From contig NHIM01000009.1 of assembly GCA_002169845.1 (NCBI GenBank), positions 1 to 25,388 of the forward strand: 25,388 bases of DNA. The letters are read 5' to 3'. Positions 1 to 8,600 of this stretch are shown one piece after another (the first letter of the stretch is position 1; every line of letters begins with the position of its first letter). Made by a program: the position numbers and the translations under genes. The notes beneath the pieces are model-generated. The model made no database searches. It was not told where the DNA came from and worked only from the letters and a program-made list of their open reading frames with translations. Origin of the DNA: Acidimicrobiaceae bacterium TMED189. Lineage in GTDB: Bacteria > Actinomycetota > Acidimicrobiia > Actinomarinales > Actinomarinaceae.

Positions 1-66
1 CCTGCCTCTAACGCTAATGGAGATTATGGAGGCGTCACACCTATTGACGCAGGAGGGCCAACGTAG
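1..66 (+). CDS. Partial CDS: C-terminus of a tail-fibre-like protein
   Basis: The window opens inside a reading frame that runs from base 1 to a TAG at 64-66 and encodes 21 residues ending DAGGPT. Its Gly/Asn-rich end with N-G-D-Y-G-G resembles the C-terminus of the next protein (T-N-Y-G-G near its end), so it is probably another copy of the same small tail-fibre type. The TAG shares one base with the GTG start of the next gene, the same tight packing seen along this array. The N-terminal part is outside the window, so the domain content is inferred from the neighbour only. Confidence 0.6.
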   Translation, partial: PASNANGDYGGVTPIDAGGPT

Positions 67-368
67 TGCCTATTCAGATTCAATTCCGCCGAGGAACATA
101 TGCAGCTTGGGTAGCTGCTGACCCTGTTTTAGCTGACGGGGAAATGGCTATCCAAACTGACGCTGGCGGCGGTGAACAACCTCAAGCTTTGAAAATAGGT
201 GATGGGGCTACAGCTTGGAGTTCACTGGCTTATGGTGGGCTACGTGGACCCACGGGACCGACAGGTCCTCACGGTACTTCTGTCAATAACCTTGACGGGG
301 GCGAAGCGGCAACTAACTATGGAGGCATCGGGGCTACGGCTACTGGTGGTAACGCACAAGGAATATAA
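66..368 (+). CDS. Small tail-fibre protein with Mtd-like N-terminal domain and collagen-like linker
   Basis: This 100-aa protein begins with a GTG start, preceded by AGGAGG about 9 bases upstream. Residues 1-55 have the pattern I-Q-I-Q-F-R-R-G-T...W...A-D-P-V-L-A-D-G-E...T-D...K-I-G-D-G-A-T-A-W-S-S-L, the classic N-terminal domain of phage tail-fibre, hyaluronidase and major tropism determinant proteins, used to attach or trimerise fibres. A short collagen-like Gly-x-Pro stretch (GPTGPTGPHG, about residues 61-70) follows, then a Gly/Ala-rich tail. It is short for a complete fibre, so it may be a trimeric adaptor or spacer on the virion. It overlaps its neighbours by single bases, implying co-translation. 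Family assignment is firm; the structural role is inferred. Confidence 0.85.
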   Translation: MPIQIQFRRGTYAAWVAADPVLADGEMAIQTDAGGGEQPQALKIGDGATAWSSLAYGGLRGPTGPTGPHGTSVNNLDGGEAATNYGGIGATATGGNAQGI

Positions 369-847
369 TGGCTGTACAAATACAACTTCGACGAGACTCC
401 AGCAGCAACTGGACTACCGCTAACCCTACGTTAGCTCTTGGTGAGCTTGGGTTAGAAACTGATGGATACAAATACAAGATTGGTGACGGCGCTACTGCAT
501 GGAACTCTTTGAGTTATGCAGAGCTAGCTGGTACTGACGTATTCACGATTAATGAGCAGACAGGTACTGCTTATACGTTGGCTGCTGGTGACGCTGGCAA
601 GCTCGTTAAGATGACGAACGCTGCGGCGAACACTGTGACGGTGCCGCCATCTTCGAGCGTCAACTATGCGATTGGAACAACGATCAACGTTGTCCAATAT
701 GGTGCAGGTCAAACGACGCTTGTCCAGGGTTCTGGTGTATATATCTACTCGTACAACAGTGCGTTGGCGATTACTGGTCAGTACGGTCAGGCTGTTTTAA
801 CGAAGTGTGCGACTGATAGTTGGATTGCGGCAGGACTTCTAAGTTAA
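368..847 (+). CDS. Short tail-fibre protein (Mtd-like N-terminal domain, beta-rich C-terminal domain)
   Basis: The 159-aa product starts at an ATG overlapping the previous TAA by one base. Residues 1-50 repeat the fibre N-terminal domain of the preceding gene (V-Q-I-Q-L-R-R-D...K-I-G-D-G-A-T-A-W-N-S-L). Residues 65-159 form a second domain of a type common at the C-terminus of phage fibre proteins: T-A-Y-T-L-A-A-G-D-A-G-K-L-V-K-M, then N-T-V-T-V-P-P, I-N-V-V-Q-Y-G-A-G-Q-T-T and a final W-I-A-A-G. It likely sits at the distal tail and contacts the host surface. The neighbouring genes encode further candidate receptor-binding proteins. Confidence 0.88.
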   Translation: MAVQIQLRRDSSSNWTTANPTLALGELGLETDGYKYKIGDGATAWNSLSYAELAGTDVFTINEQTGTAYTLAAGDAGKLVKMTNAAANTVTVPPSSSVNYAIGTTINVVQYGAGQTTLVQGSGVYIYSYNSALAITGQYGQAVLTKCATDSWIAAGLLS

Positions 848-1440
848 TGGCTGGTACGACGACTGCGGCTCGAATGAGCCTTGGACCCATTGCCGCTACG
901 GAAGTCCTGAACCCTAAAGGTATTGGTGAAATAATTACTTACGGTAACGGCAGCGGCCAATATCGGATTTCGAATTTAAATATGGTTGCTATGCAAAAGT
1001 ACCACGATATGGAAATCTGGTTTAAGTCAAGTAACCAATCAACTTGGACTACTAACTGGGGTTTCTACTTTGAAAGCGCTGGGCAGACGTCGATGTCTAG
1101 CCAAATGAACTCGTCGTACTATTACGCTGGCTATTCATCTGGGTCAAGCCAAGGCACAAACAATCAGAACAGCTATTACAACTATCCCTCTGGTTACAGC
1201 AGCTACGGTCATATGTTCAAATTGTATATATCAAATGTTGGTAGTAGCTCTAATATTAAGAGTTGGCATGGTTATGGTGGATACACAAATGGATCTGCTA
1301 CAAGTTATGTGACTTGCCACCAAGGCGGCGGATCTTTGACATCGAGTGCCCCCATCGACTCTATTATAGTTACGAATGGATACGGTAACGGATCTACCAG
1401 CTACCAGGGTTTCACGGTCTTCGGCAGGAGGCCTAAATAA
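847..1440 (+). CDS. Putative receptor-binding/tail protein, Tyr-Ser-Gly rich (paralogue 1 of 3)
   Basis: This 197-aa protein is not recognised by family. The ATG at 847 is chosen over an upstream in-frame start at 820 because it forms the same TAATG overlap used by its neighbours. The protein is rich in Tyr, Ser, Gly and Asn, lacks transmembrane segments, and looks like an all-beta virion surface protein. Its C-terminus, P-I-D-S-I-I-V...G-Y-G-N...G-F-T-V-F-G-R, matches in pattern the ends of the next two proteins (D-S-I-R-I-G-A-G-W...L-T-V-F-G and D-T-I-T-I-G-S-G-Y...F-F-L-F-R-G). The three are therefore probably diverged tandem copies. Position after the fibre genes suggests host recognition. 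Confidence 0.8.
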   Translation: MAGTTTAARMSLGPIAATEVLNPKGIGEIITYGNGSGQYRISNLNMVAMQKYHDMEIWFKSSNQSTWTTNWGFYFESAGQTSMSSQMNSSYYYAGYSSGSSQGTNNQNSYYNYPSGYSSYGHMFKLYISNVGSSSNIKSWHGYGGYTNGSATSYVTCHQGGGSLTSSAPIDSIIVTNGYGNGSTSYQGFTVFGRRPK

Positions 1441-2141
1441 TGACTGTTAAAAGCAAGTTCTACACTTTGGGCAGTGTTGAAACAACCAACTCGTCAACAA
1501 ATTATCTGCAACTTAGTGGTATTAATACAGACTTTGCGGTGCTGCGTTTCGTTTTTAACGGAATGATTGACCATTCTGGTGGTGGAACCACCAATGTTGC
1601 TTCAAATCAATGGCAGCAAGGGGTAAGTATCCAGTTCCAAGGCGCTTGGACTGCTGGCCCTAACGCTTCTGCCGCTAAGTACAGGAACCACCAATGTTGG
1701 CAGGCTTCAAATTCAGCTAACTGGCAACACAGCGTAGGTGTAGCGGCTCATAGTTATTCGGTGACTCCTTATTGTGAAATCGGTCGCCAGTATTACCACA
1801 GCGGCAACGTTGACTCATCTGAGCGTTTCACGTTAGAAGGCATATGTGTGATGCCTGGGAATAATCAGTCCAAACAAATTCTGTGGAAAGGCAGCGGAAC
1901 GAGTCCAGCATCGAATTACCAAGGTACAAGTTATTCTTGTTCTGGTTGGGCTGGAGAAACAAAGCTCGATGCCCAAAATTCTGCTTCAGCAGCAGTAGCA
2001 ATGTCGCCTATGGACAGTATTCGTATAGGGGCAGGTTGGGATAGCGCTGGCACACCTAAAACTTTGGGTGTGTTTTCAAGTTTGACTGTATTTGGTGAAG
2101 GTTGGACCTCTGACGTTCAAACAGGGAATGACTGGAGTTAA
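1440..2141 (+). CDS. Putative receptor-binding/tail protein (paralogue 2 of 3)
   Basis: This is a 233-aa protein starting at an ATG that overlaps the previous TAA by one base. It has many aromatic, Ser, Gly and Asn residues and a C-terminal stretch P-M-D-S-I-R-I-G-A-G-W followed by S-L-T-V-F-G-E-G-W, the signature shared with the two flanking genes. This suggests a common beta-sandwich fold ending in an interface or carbohydrate-binding strand. No enzymatic motif is visible. A structural role at the tail tip is inferred from gene order and composition. Confidence 0.8.
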   Translation: MTVKSKFYTLGSVETTNSSTNYLQLSGINTDFAVLRFVFNGMIDHSGGGTTNVASNQWQQGVSIQFQGAWTAGPNASAAKYRNHQCWQASNSANWQHSVGVAAHSYSVTPYCEIGRQYYHSGNVDSSERFTLEGICVMPGNNQSKQILWKGSGTSPASNYQGTSYSCSGWAGETKLDAQNSASAAVAMSPMDSIRIGAGWDSAGTPKTLGVFSSLTVFGEGWTSDVQTGNDWS

Positions 2142-2143
2142 TT

Positions 2144-2857
2144 ATGGCCGATCAACAGTGGGTTCTTGAAACACATCTTCAAGCGAACAACGCAGTTTCT
2201 TCAGTAACCTTTTCTAGTAACAACAGTCAATACGCTACTAACCAAGCTGGTAACACGACCCTGCTGGATTACCCGAATGCTCCTGTTTTTCGTATTCATT
2301 TCAAAGTACAGTTTCAAACTAGCGCAAACTCTTTGGGTAGCAGTAACTTCTATTTCCACGGTAATTACCAAAGTTCAAACGACTTTGTATATGATTATGC
2401 GAGCGCTACTAGCAACACAACGATGACTCCTAACTCTGCTGTGGGTACTTCTCGCGACTACGGTTATTCCACTGGTAACCAACAACTTGGTTATGGGTCT
2501 ATGGGATCGCAGTTCAGTAGCTATAACTGGGGTACCGCTGTAACCGATCTTGATGGGAACAGCGTTGCTTCCACCTCACGTCGCCGTGGAGCATGGTGCA
2601 CTGGGTGGTTTGAAAACCATTTCCCAGACCAAGCTGGCTACTACCCGTGGCATTACCACCTTGGCATAGTGACTGACCAACAAGCCGACAATTCTGCTAG
2701 CGGTCCTACGCCTGATTGGGGTGCTTGGTGTATCGGGGCTGGCGGTTGTAGCGCAGGCCCGTATATAGACACCATAACTATTGGCTCTGGTTACAACTTT
2801 ATTGGAGATTTCTTTTTATTTAGAGGAATGAACGGGAACTATCAAGCAAATGAGTAA
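2144..2857 (+). CDS. Putative receptor-binding/tail protein (paralogue 3 of 3)
   Basis: The product is 237 aa, begins two bases after the preceding stop, and is again Gly/Ser/Tyr/Asn rich. It contains a Trp/Cys-rich section around residues 147-205 (G-A-W-C-T-G-W, W-H-Y-H-L-G-I-V, G-A-W-C-I-G-A-G-G-C) that its paralogues lack. The C-terminal pattern Y-I-D-T-I-T-I-G-S-G-Y...F-F-L-F-R-G-M aligns with the two upstream proteins. The differing middles with similar ends fit a diversified receptor-binding module. Exact function is unknown. Confidence 0.78.
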   Translation: MADQQWVLETHLQANNAVSSVTFSSNNSQYATNQAGNTTLLDYPNAPVFRIHFKVQFQTSANSLGSSNFYFHGNYQSSNDFVYDYASATSNTTMTPNSAVGTSRDYGYSTGNQQLGYGSMGSQFSSYNWGTAVTDLDGNSVASTSRRRGAWCTGWFENHFPDQAGYYPWHYHLGIVTDQQADNSASGPTPDWGAWCIGAGGCSAGPYIDTITIGSGYNFIGDFFLFRGMNGNYQANE

Positions 2858-2866
2858 GGAATAAGT

Positions 2867-3148
2867 ATGTCTTTAAGAGAACCACCCGTCATGTGCATGA
2901 TCCATGATTGCGCTACTGGTGAAACAACAGAACGTGAGCTAACTGAAGAAGAATACGCTATTCGCGATGACATGCAAGCTGTTGCCGAAGAACAGCAAGC
3001 TATTATGGCTCAAAAGCAAGCTGATGCTGTGGCTGGCCGTCAGAAACTTCTTGATCTTGGGTTGAGTGAAGATGAGGTTACGGCTCTTGTAGGTGCTCCT
3101 GCTCCTGATGGTGCGGAAGACGTTGAAAATCCAGCGCCAGCAGTATGA
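2867..3148 (+). CDS. Small acidic protein of unknown function
   Basis: This 93-aa protein follows AAGGA six bases before its ATG. It has a Glu/Gln-rich helical middle (about residues 24-65, with E-L-T-E-E-E-Y-A-I-R-D-D-M-Q-A-V-A-E-E-Q), a L-G-L-S-E-D-E-V-T-A-L-V segment and an Ala/Pro-rich tail. It could be a tail-assembly or scaffold-like accessory protein, but no family was recognised. Its stop overlaps the start of the next small gene as ATGA. Confidence 0.7.
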   Translation: MSLREPPVMCMIHDCATGETTERELTEEEYAIRDDMQAVAEEQQAIMAQKQADAVAGRQKLLDLGLSEDEVTALVGAPAPDGAEDVENPAPAV

Positions 3149-3297
3149 GTGCTGACGTAGGTATCGAAGAAGTTATTGCTTCTTTAAGTGAGCGTGGACA
3201 GATGGAATGGGAACTTGCTTTGATGCGAGTTCACATTAAGCAGCTTGAGGAAGCTACTTGTACCTGCGACTGTTGTTGTGGGACGACTGAGGAATAA
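3145..3297 (+). CDS. 50-aa protein with a C-terminal cysteine cluster
   Basis: A short frame starts at an ATG overlapping the previous TGA (ATGA) and ends at TAA 3295-3297. It encodes 50 residues: an amphipathic helix-like part (M-E-W-E-L-A-L-M-R-V-H-I-K-Q-L-E-E) followed by C-T-C-D-C-C-C-G near the end. Five cysteines within seven residues suggest a metal-binding or redox tail. The overlap and the full use of the gap between 3148 and 3312 support a real gene. No family is recognised. Confidence 0.7.
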   Translation: MSADVGIEEVIASLSERGQMEWELALMRVHIKQLEEATCTCDCCCGTTEE

Positions 3298-3311
3298 ATA
3301 TAGGAGCTTAA

Positions 3312-4175
3312 ATGTCTTACTCACTAATTGAGCCTTATATGACAAATCGCACTAAGGCAAATAATAAAGTCAAATCAGTGTCGATGACAGACGCGTTTAA
3401 TCAAGGTATCAATAGTACTTTAGATGATTTTGATTCTCCTAATATTGGGGACGCAAGGATTAATCTCGATAGATTTAATCAAGGAGAAATTGCTAGTCAA
3501 CTCTTCAACAAACGTATTTCTAATACAATTCAAAATCCTTTGGAATCGTTGACAAATCAAAACCAAAGAAATTGGTCTAACCAGTCTTCTGCTGCAGGCC
3601 AAAGTTTGAATGATGCCATTAATGATTTGACGGGGACGCCAGCTCGAGCTTTGGCAACAGCTGCGTCGAACATGGCTCCGAATACTTATAATAATAATTC
3701 CAATTCGCAAGAGAAGGTTGTTATAGAGAACAACAATCAAAATGCGTTCAATCCGTTAGGTGAGTTGCCAGGTACGAAATCGTTTGGTACTAGTGCAGCG
3801 TTTGATAACCGTTTGCAGTTAATGGATTTGATAGCAAAGCTTGGGTTGATGGGTGATCGCACTACTCAAGATTATGTGCGTGGCTTAGGTCGTATAGACA
3901 GAGCTGAAGATAAGGGAATTGCTGCGATAGAAGATGCTATGCAGCGTAGAGGTATGACGAACAGTGGTGTTCGTAATGCTGGTATGGGTAGATTCCTTGG
4001 CGAAGCGTTACGCAGCCGTGGTGATTGGACGAATAAAACAAGCCGAAGGTTGCAAGATTTGTTGCTTCAGCAGGGATTGGGAGCAGAACAATCTAGTCAA
4101 CGATTTGTTGATCGAGATGCTTTGAAAAGTTTCTTAAGTTCTGTAGCGGCTTCTGCGAACGTTAGAGGAGTTTGA
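3312..4175 (+). CDS. Putative internal virion protein (287 aa, position 1 of 3)
   Basis: The ATG is preceded by TAGGAG. The protein is Asn/Gln/Ser rich in its first 150 residues and helical later, with R-G-L-G-R-I-D-R-A-E-D-K-G-I-A-A-I-E-D and an R-R-G-M-T-N-S-G-V-R-N segment. No catalytic motif or membrane segment is evident. It begins a run of three co-directional genes of 287, 495 and 1611 aa between the fibre and lysis genes. That size order recalls the ejected core proteins of T7-like phages (gp14/gp15/gp16), but no sequence homology can be claimed from reading alone. Confidence 0.72.
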   Translation: MSYSLIEPYMTNRTKANNKVKSVSMTDAFNQGINSTLDDFDSPNIGDARINLDRFNQGEIASQLFNKRISNTIQNPLESLTNQNQRNWSNQSSAAGQSLNDAINDLTGTPARALATAASNMAPNTYNNNSNSQEKVVIENNNQNAFNPLGELPGTKSFGTSAAFDNRLQLMDLIAKLGLMGDRTTQDYVRGLGRIDRAEDKGIAAIEDAMQRRGMTNSGVRNAGMGRFLGEALRSRGDWTNKTSRRLQDLLLQQGLGAEQSSQRFVDRDALKSFLSSVAASANVRGV

Positions 4176-4176
4176 A

Positions 4177-5664
4177 ATGGGCCTTTTGGACGACTGGTGG
4201 GATGAAGTTTCGGGTGGCGTTGGTAAGGCTATAAAAAGTAATCCTTTAACTGGTTCTTTAACTGCTTTTAGTGAAGCTGCACCTTATATAGGTAAATTTA
4301 TTGCAGGCGATTACGCTCCTGAATCTTTGCACAGTACGAAGATGAAAGCTGATAAAGCTGATAAAGACGCACGATTGCAAACAATTGCTAATGCCAGAGA
4401 GTCAACTGCATTGGGTGACGCTGAAAGAAACCTCAAAGGAGCTTTACAAGCTAGTAAAGCTGGTGCAGCTGAAGCTGAAATGCTTCGGATGCTTGAACAG
4501 CAAGCTATGATTAAGAACCAACCTGGTTATTCTTCTCAGGAAGCTCCTAGTTTTGTTCCTGGTGGTGGCCCTCCCACCGACCAGCAATATGATTCGGATA
4601 TTCTTGATTGGGCTGCTCGTTTGGGTATCTCTGACGAGATAGCTGCGTTGACTGGGGACACTGGTTCTGCCAATGCTGGTGGCGGTTACGATCCGATGAG
4701 CACTATCAATGCTTGGGCGGAGGATCGTAGGGGCGATTACAAAAATAAGTTTGATAGAAGTAACCAATTTTGGCAAGACGAGCAAACGCGTCGAGGCAAT
4801 GAAATTGTTGCCGACATGGAAACTTGGAAAGGGCAGCATGCTCGTTCCAACGCTGACCGTTTGGCAATGGAAGCGTTTTATGCGACGCAGCACGAAAAGT
4901 CGGTTGGCGGCATGCAGTCGTTGTACGCCGATCAGGTTCGTGCAGCTGAAGCTAAAGCTACTGAACTTGGTTTGAATCCTGATGCTTGGATTGACGCTGT
5001 CGGCGCTACTGAAGCTGGGTTCTTGCAGGGAACGTTTGATACGGGAGTAAATTTTGCTAACAGATTGTCCGTCATAGGACAATTGGCGTGGGACAAAGTA
5101 GGTTCAGATGCTTTGCAAGGCGCTAACGCTGAGGTCCGTCGGTTAAATACGGAGACAGCGAAAGCTATGTTTGATGCTCAGGATCAGTATGAAGATTCTT
5201 TGATGGCTATTGAAGATGCTGTTCTGCAACGTCAGATTAGTGTTGACGATGCTGCTGGGGCAGAGGCTAAGGCTCGGGCCCAAGCAACGCAGACAGCGCA
5301 GCTTGCTGATGCGTTGGGTCAAGAATTGTATGGTCTGTCACCTGGAATGGGTGAAGCTGCGTCTTTGGCAGGGATTTTGGAGACAGTGTTAGGTGATGCT
5401 ATGGATGTAGCGTCGGGTGCTGGGGATCAGCCTTTGATTCCTTACACTGATGCTGATATCGGTCAAACATTGAATTTGACTGTTGACCAGTTGTTGAAAC
5501 GGTTGGGTCAAATTGACGATAAGCCAGAAGCTCCTCAGCTATTTGATATTGGAGCTGAGTCTGCTGGCGAACTAGGGGTTGAACAATTCTTATCAATGGA
5601 ACAGATCGAAGCGTTGTCAAAGATTGCAACTATCTTAAATAAGAACGCCATGCCTCGAGGTTAA
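4177..5664 (+). CDS. Putative internal virion protein (495 aa, position 2 of 3)
   Basis: The ATG lies one base after the previous stop, with AGAGGAG upstream. The N-terminus contains a D-D-W-W-D-E-V-S-G-G-V-G-K-A-I-K stretch. Much of residues 55-110 and 205-400 is Ala/Glu/Gln-rich and predicted by eye to be long helices. There is no signal peptide and no enzyme motif. Position before the 1611-aa gene and helical character suggest a virion core or ejected DNA-entry protein. It might also be a tail-assembly protein. Confidence 0.72.
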   Translation: MGLLDDWWDEVSGGVGKAIKSNPLTGSLTAFSEAAPYIGKFIAGDYAPESLHSTKMKADKADKDARLQTIANARESTALGDAERNLKGALQASKAGAAEAEMLRMLEQQAMIKNQPGYSSQEAPSFVPGGGPPTDQQYDSDILDWAARLGISDEIAALTGDTGSANAGGGYDPMSTINAWAEDRRGDYKNKFDRSNQFWQDEQTRRGNEIVADMETWKGQHARSNADRLAMEAFYATQHEKSVGGMQSLYADQVRAAEAKATELGLNPDAWIDAVGATEAGFLQGTFDTGVNFANRLSVIGQLAWDKVGSDALQGANAEVRRLNTETAKAMFDAQDQYEDSLMAIEDAVLQRQISVDDAAGAEAKARAQATQTAQLADALGQELYGLSPGMGEAASLAGILETVLGDAMDVASGAGDQPLIPYTDADIGQTLNLTVDQLLKRLGQIDDKPEAPQLFDIGAESAGELGVEQFLSMEQIEALSKIATILNKNAMPRG

Positions 5665-5668
5665 ATTT

Positions 5669-8600
5669 ATGGCTAATTTAGGGTTTAATCCTTCTCAGGG
5701 ACAGTTCACTAAACGTCGTAAACCTAAAACTCCTAATTTTGTTATTGAAGGACTTGTAAATCAGAAGGAGCCTTTGGTACTTCCTTTGGGAGATCTTGCT
5801 GCTTCGCCTTCTCAGGCTGGTGAGGATGGAAATGGGTTCGATGTTCCTATTCTCGGCGATGTCTTGCGGCTTATCGATAAGCCTCGTGCTGGGATTGTTT
5901 CTGGTATTAAAGAAATAGGCGACATATTTGATTCTGATAACAGTTTCTCGGTAGGGGAATGGTGGAATCAAACAAACGACAACATCATGATGGGCGAAGT
6001 TCTTCGCGATTGGGATGTTGATCTTCCAGGTCCTCTGGATTTTGTTGTAGGTCTTGGTTTAGACATTGCTCTTGATCCTTTGACTTATATGGCTGGAGCT
6101 GGGCTTGCTGCTCGCGCTGCTAAAGCTGACGATGTTGTGAAAGCTTTGCAGGGTGCGGCTAAAGCAACGACTAATGCTTCGAAAGCTGCGGAGCTTACAG
6201 CTGCCGCTGACAGGGTGAGGAAGACAAGGTCAGTGTTGTCAGCTGGAGATAATTTGGCTGATATCGGGATTTCTACTGGGATGCGTTTTACGATTCCTGG
6301 GACAGGGAAGTTGGGTCGCAGAGTTATTGAACGTCCTTTACGTCGTCTTGCTCCTAACTCAAAGGTTGGGAAGTGGCTTGATGCGAAGCGTGTAGATCAG
6401 TTAGCTCAGGTAAATGTTGGTCCTGGGGGTAGTTACCGTTGGATTAAGGGTGAACGTCTTTTTGATTTGAACAACCCTAAAGCTCGGAAGTTGATTGCGA
6501 GTCGGTTGGCTCAGTTGAGAAAGATGAATAAGCAGGCTGCCAAGATTCCTTCTGGTAGTCCGTCTGCTCGAGCCGCTCAAGTTGCTGCAGGTATGGCAGT
6601 GGAAATCCCTTTGTTGCGTATTCCTGGGTTAGGTAAGGCTGCTTCTGTAGCGTTTGTTGCTTCTTTGCCTGGGAAAATGTTGGGTGCTGCAGCTAAAACA
6701 AAAATTGGGCAAAGCATGGGAGATGTTTTGTCAAGTCGTTCGGAGATCAATCGGATGATTAGATCCGATGATCCTGCTGCGGTTGAGGCTGGTTTGTATT
6801 TGTCTCGTATCACTAATCAGGCGACTGTTAAAAGTATGCGTTGGGAGAATCAGCGGATGCTTGGGTTACGTTCTCTTTCTAAAAATGCTTCTAAAGAGGG
6901 CATTGATTTTGATGTGTTGATGCGGGCTGCGGAAGAGCCTCCTGGTTCTGCGTTTCTTGGAGCAATTGATCCAAGGTTTGTTGATGATGAGGCTTGGGCT
7001 GCAGCTCATGCTGATGCTCAAGCTTGGTGGCAGGAAGCTGGGGAAGCTTTCAACACCGAATTGTCGTTGTCTCAGCTTCCTTTAATTAAGGATGAGTATT
7101 ATGTTGCGAGATATTTGAATGCTGAGGGTTCTCGTTATGTGAACTCTAATGATGATGTGTTTGATTTTGCGACAGCTGAAGGTCTTGCTGGTAGTTCTTT
7201 GAAAGCACGAAAGTATGCGACGCCTGCAGGGATGCGTCGGTTGCGTGAAGCTGGAGAGATTACTGATCGAAATGTTGTTGATTCTTTAGGTTTACAGCAG
7301 GGAGATAATATTGATGAAGCGTTTGAGCTTGCGTTAGACGAAGGTGTAGAGATTACGTTAGAGAACGGCAATAAGGTTTCTAATCGTTACTTTGGTGGTC
7401 CGTTGCAGAACGTTGATGAAGCGGGCAGTGTTCTTACTCAAATGGAGAATATGGGTAAGGAAGCGATGGGCGCTGATGGGTGGAAAACTTTCTTTAGCGA
7501 TGATGCTCGAGCAGGGATTGCTCGTTATTTAGGGACGATGACAAAACATATTCGTTCTCAAGCTGTTGTTGATGGGATGCGTGACGCTGGAGTTGTCATC
7601 CAGGGAGTTAATGGTCGCATTCAGCGACGAATGGGTGAAGGTGTTTGGGATACGATTCATCGGGCTCAACGGGCGCAACAACGTTCTGGCGATAAGCTTG
7701 ACGATGCTCGTCGGCAAGCAACTCGTTATGCGTCGGATGTTGAGAATTATACGAAAACTCCAGCTGAGCTTGGTTTAAGGGGTTCAGCTGCTGAGATGAC
7801 TGAGCAGCTGGCTGAGACTGAATTTCCGAGGTTGCAAACTGGGGGTGGGACTGTCAAGTCTCAGGTTTCTCGTCAGGTTGAAGAAGCTGGCGTAATAGAA
7901 CAGATGTCGGAAATACAAGGATTGGTGGATGATGTTGCGGAAGCTGTTGCGGCTTTAGAAACAGGTAATGCTGCGAATCTAAGTGCAGCTGCGAGAGAGT
8001 TGTTGAAGGGCATGGAGTTGAAAACTCCTACTCCTGCGTTGAAGAAAGCGTTGAAGAATCGTGAAACTGCAGCTTCTGCTTTGGAACAAGCTTCTGAACG
8101 GGTTCATGTTTTAGGTTCTGAGATTAGTGATATTCGTCGTTTGCAGTCGACTATAAAAGCAGTTATTGCTCAGTCAGGTGATCCTGCGGTGTTTGGTGAG
8201 GTGCAAGCAGCGTTGAATTCCCTTGATGAGCAGTTGCGTATGTTGGAGGAGGGGTTGAGGGAAACTAATCAACGTCTTGTTCGCAACATATTAGATAATG
8301 ATCCGACTGCTCAAGCGGCTGAAGCTTTGGCTCAGCTTGCAGATGTTCATACTGTTGAGCAGTTAGATATGTTTGGTGTTCAGTGGAAAGAGCTTTTGGA
8401 TAGCGATCCGTTGTTCCGTCATTACATTGACGAAGTCGGAAAGTTGAAGCGTCTTGAGTTAGAAGTTGGGTACGCTGCAAAAACTAAAATCAGTGAGTTT
8501 ATGAATGCTGCGGGTGAGGTAACTCCGAAGATTAGAGCTGAGTTTGATGCAAAACTTGTTGAGTTAGCTGCTAAGCGGGCGGCGTTAGAAGAGCAGATAG

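Noticed and set aside
4444..5082. Minus-strand ORF of 212 codons opposite the 495-aa gene
   Set aside because: Ser/Arg/Ile-rich shadow translation typical of the antisense of an Ala/Glu/Gln-rich gene; no ribosome site and inside a well-supported gene.
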